From positions 1 to 64,000 of the forward strand of contig JASAND010010634.1 of NCBI GenBank assembly GCA_030248195.1: a DNA stretch of 64,000 nucleotides, given 5' to 3'. This document shows, in pieces, positions 61,936 to 64,000 of the stretch. Position 1 is the stretch's first letter. Every line of letters begins with the position of its first letter. The position numbers were made by a program, and so were the translations under genes. The stretch comes from Trissonchulus latispiculum. Its lineage: Eukaryota; Nematoda; Enoplea; Enoplida; Ironidae. The notes below the pieces were generated by a model. It had not been told where the DNA came from, did not search any database, and worked only from the letters and a program-made list of their open reading frames with translations.

Positions 61936-62857
61936 CAATAAGGTGATTGAAGAAGACTGGAAGCACGCCTGCTTTCGATTTGAATTCCGTTTAAATAGAT
62001 ATATCAATTTTTAATTTAGCGAAGCAGGTTACTCAGATGCTTTGGGTTCAAAAATTTTCCAGTTCAAAAACGTAAGCGCACTTTGGGAACGAATTCAAAC
62101 ATAAGCTTGATTGGACCGTGCCTAGATGCCTAGGTGCCTGCCTAGATCGCCAAAGGTGGTAGATTTGATCCTCAACTCAGGTGAAGTTTTAAGGTTGGAG
62201 GTGGTGCAGTTTCAATTATTTCTTTCAATATAATTGCGTCTGTTTCGATTTTTATCTGTTTCCATCTTATTTATATCCATTTCTATTTCTAATTATTATT
62301 TCTTTCTATAATTTGATTAGCTGCTTTAGCTACTCTATACCTCATCAGTACGTTTCAGATGAACCGGGTATTGGAAAACGTAATGCAACTGAAAATTCAA
62401 ATTTTCTGACTTGAAAGTTGAAACCCGAACTGCGGTGACAATCACTGGATTTGACAGCGAAGTACAGCGCGCGCATTGCGATTTGACATTAATGCATCAC
62501 TATAGTGAGAAGCGAAGCGACCTAATTCAAACACAACAAGAGTCTGTGTACCGTGGTATGTGCGACGCCACCCACATGTGATGCAGCTGCTATTAGGGAA
62601 AATAGAATGAAATTATTGCCAATAATAAATAAATGCAATTATTGCAAAACATCATGGAACACTTTGTAGAATTGCAATATCAAAACCGTCACAGGTTTAA
62701 TTGGACAGAATTTTGGCTGAGACGGTTAGGTCACTCGCCAATTTGACAAAGTGTGCTATATAGCATGGAATACATTGATAATGCTAATGTATTTTATTGT
62801 CAAATAATATTCATGTCAGATGTATCCTCTTTAAATGTCATTTGGTGTTGTGAAGTT
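61936..62857. other. Non-coding interval
   Basis: Nothing recognised beyond A/T-rich pyrimidine runs (62215-62325). Confidence 0.4.
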
Positions 62858-63121
62858 TCACATTCCTTCTTCAGTCGATTGAAACAGACAAATCAAAACC
62901 AGCATCGTAATCGTGAACCACTGTGTTGTGCAACACTCGCCAAAAGTACCGTTTTCTGTTTTGTCCACAGCCATACTGCTATACACTTTGAGAAAGGAAT
63001 CGATATAACACAATTTCCGCATCGTTTGAGTATCATTCAATTGATTGATGGAAATTGGCTTAAACGAGCCACCGACTGTTATACAAAGAGCAACCAGGAG
63101 TAGAATACAGTAAAAGCTCAT
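62858..63121 (-). CDS. Possible first exon of a small secreted peptide
   Basis: 87-codon frame starting ATG 63121. Residues 1-18 form a good signal peptide (MSFYCILLLVALCITVGG), followed by a polar segment with several Cys (positions 38, 63, 64) and a second hydrophobic run at the end that may be intron read-through. No homologue is recognised and no second exon was found, so the coding end is uncertain. It may equally be a chance frame. Confidence 0.25.
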   Translation of the reverse strand: MSFYCILLLVALCITVGGSFKPISINQLNDTQTMRKLCYIDSFLKVYSSMAVDKTENGTFGECCTTQWFTITMLVLICLFQSTEEGM

Positions 63122-63640
63122 TGTAGAACTAAGCTAGAACTAAGCAGAATAGCTTTGCAAACCGGGGTCCTTGACTATTTGAGATGAGTCAGCTTAGGAA
63201 GATTTATTGTTCAAAACAATTCCAGAACTTGTTCATTTCCTTGAAAACATTGTAGAATAGTTTAGTTATAGTTTGTAGGAGAGTTCCAAGATGTTTAGCC
63301 CACTAGCAATTAGTGATCACCTTTGGCACCTTGACATGAACATGACATGACGTGAAATTAGGATAAAAGTTTTATATATTAATTCGAATAACAACATTTA
63401 ATAGAAGTTCATCATATATAGACAAATTTATCTTTTCTCTGACTAAAAGGAAGTCCTGCTAGAAGAGCTTTCTGACGATAAGTAACAAGAGATATACAGA
63501 AAAACGTAATGCACTTTGCTAGGCTGATTTGTTGTACCATGTTTATTATAGTAGTACGTTTTGCGGCCTCCAGAGGAAGATTCGTCATTCCGTCTGAAAG
63601 ACAAAAGGCAAAAAACTTAAACAGGCAAGCAGGCTGACAC
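63122..63640. other. Non-coding interval
   Basis: No gene or repeat recognised. Confidence 0.35.
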
Positions 63641-63644
63641 CAAT

Positions 63645-63985
63645 GTGACGGCTAGGTCGTTGATTAATACCAAAATAGTAGTGGTGACAATACTCCTCGC
63701 TGTGGGACTCCAGCTTTCAGCCCATATCGTGAGCCCCGTGAGAACTACATTTGAGCTCTTGTGTCCGATAGATATTGCTTGATTCAGTGTTGACATTTCA
63801 GTGGAACATTTGCGTTAGCCAGTTTCTGAATTACGCCAACCACCAGACTATGAAATTCTCTAGGTAAGTCTATTAGCGCCACTACTGTGGGTTGAGGAGG
63901 CATGCCCTGGAAACTGCCTACCACATGATAATCATTATATACTTGATCTTCTGTTGAAGGAAGATTTCCGAAGCCGAGCCTGTTC
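63645..63985 (-). pseudogene. LINE (non-LTR) reverse-transcriptase relic, continuing beyond the window
   Basis: In shifting minus-strand frames it reads NRLGFG..PSTEDQ, VALIDLPREF (motif around the first catalytic Asp), then LKAGVPQRGVLSPLLF and VLINDLA, the block order of Jockey/CR1-like non-LTR RTs. At least three frameshifts or stops interrupt it. The YADD-containing part would lie below 63645 and is not found, so the copy is truncated. Confidence 0.75.
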
Positions 63986-64000
63986 TTCTGAACAAACCAT

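Overview
The window is nuclear DNA from a repeat-rich, AT-rich invertebrate animal. Two spliced cytochrome P450 genes of CYP2-clan type (about 494 residues, phase-conserved GT-AG introns), Ty3/gypsy-type retroelements, a LINE relic and several non-autonomous DNA transposons point to a metazoan. An arthropod such as a springtail or crustacean is plausible, but nothing here fixes the species. There is no bacterial gene organisation, no CRISPR array and no convincing tRNA or rRNA gene.

Layout. Bases 1-17000 hold three alternately inverted, broken copies of the 5' half of one Ty3/gypsy-like retroelement (leader, gag, protease, acidic linker, start of reverse transcriptase): C1 on the minus strand (about 30-2640), C2 on the plus strand (about 6960-11743) and C3 on the minus strand (about 11744-16790). 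C1 and C2, with 1.9 kb of further upstream sequence each, mirror each other around a 562-bp pure (AT)281 tract. C2 and C3 mirror each other around a 765-bp reverse-transcriptase core. Bases 17000-29500 contain no intact gene. They hold a tandem-repeat patch, a P450 exon-1 relic, a pol-less LTR element with gag and a possible env segment, a MITE with 3-bp target duplications and two perfect or near-perfect palindromes.

Bases 29538-58913 hold the two P450 genes, both on the minus strand, head to tail. CYP-A is at 29557-42746 and CYP-B at 49044-58850. Their six coding exons have identical lengths (313, 125, 163, 171, 200 and 513 bp), so they are tandem duplicates. An intact but orphan 163-bp exon 3 lies between them. 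CYP-A intron 3 and CYP-B intron 5 are enlarged by oppositely oriented copies of one non-coding repeat family that is unusually dense in short perfect hairpins. Bases 59000-64000 are mostly featureless, with a repeat shared with the CYP-A upstream region, one possible small secreted-peptide exon and a LINE reverse-transcriptase relic running off the end.

The working genes are therefore two predicted microsomal monooxygenases. Everything else looks like mobile-element or duplication debris. The most unusual signals are the AT-cored palindrome, which could be a real inverted duplication or a fold-back sequencing/assembly artefact, and the hairpin-dense intronic elements.
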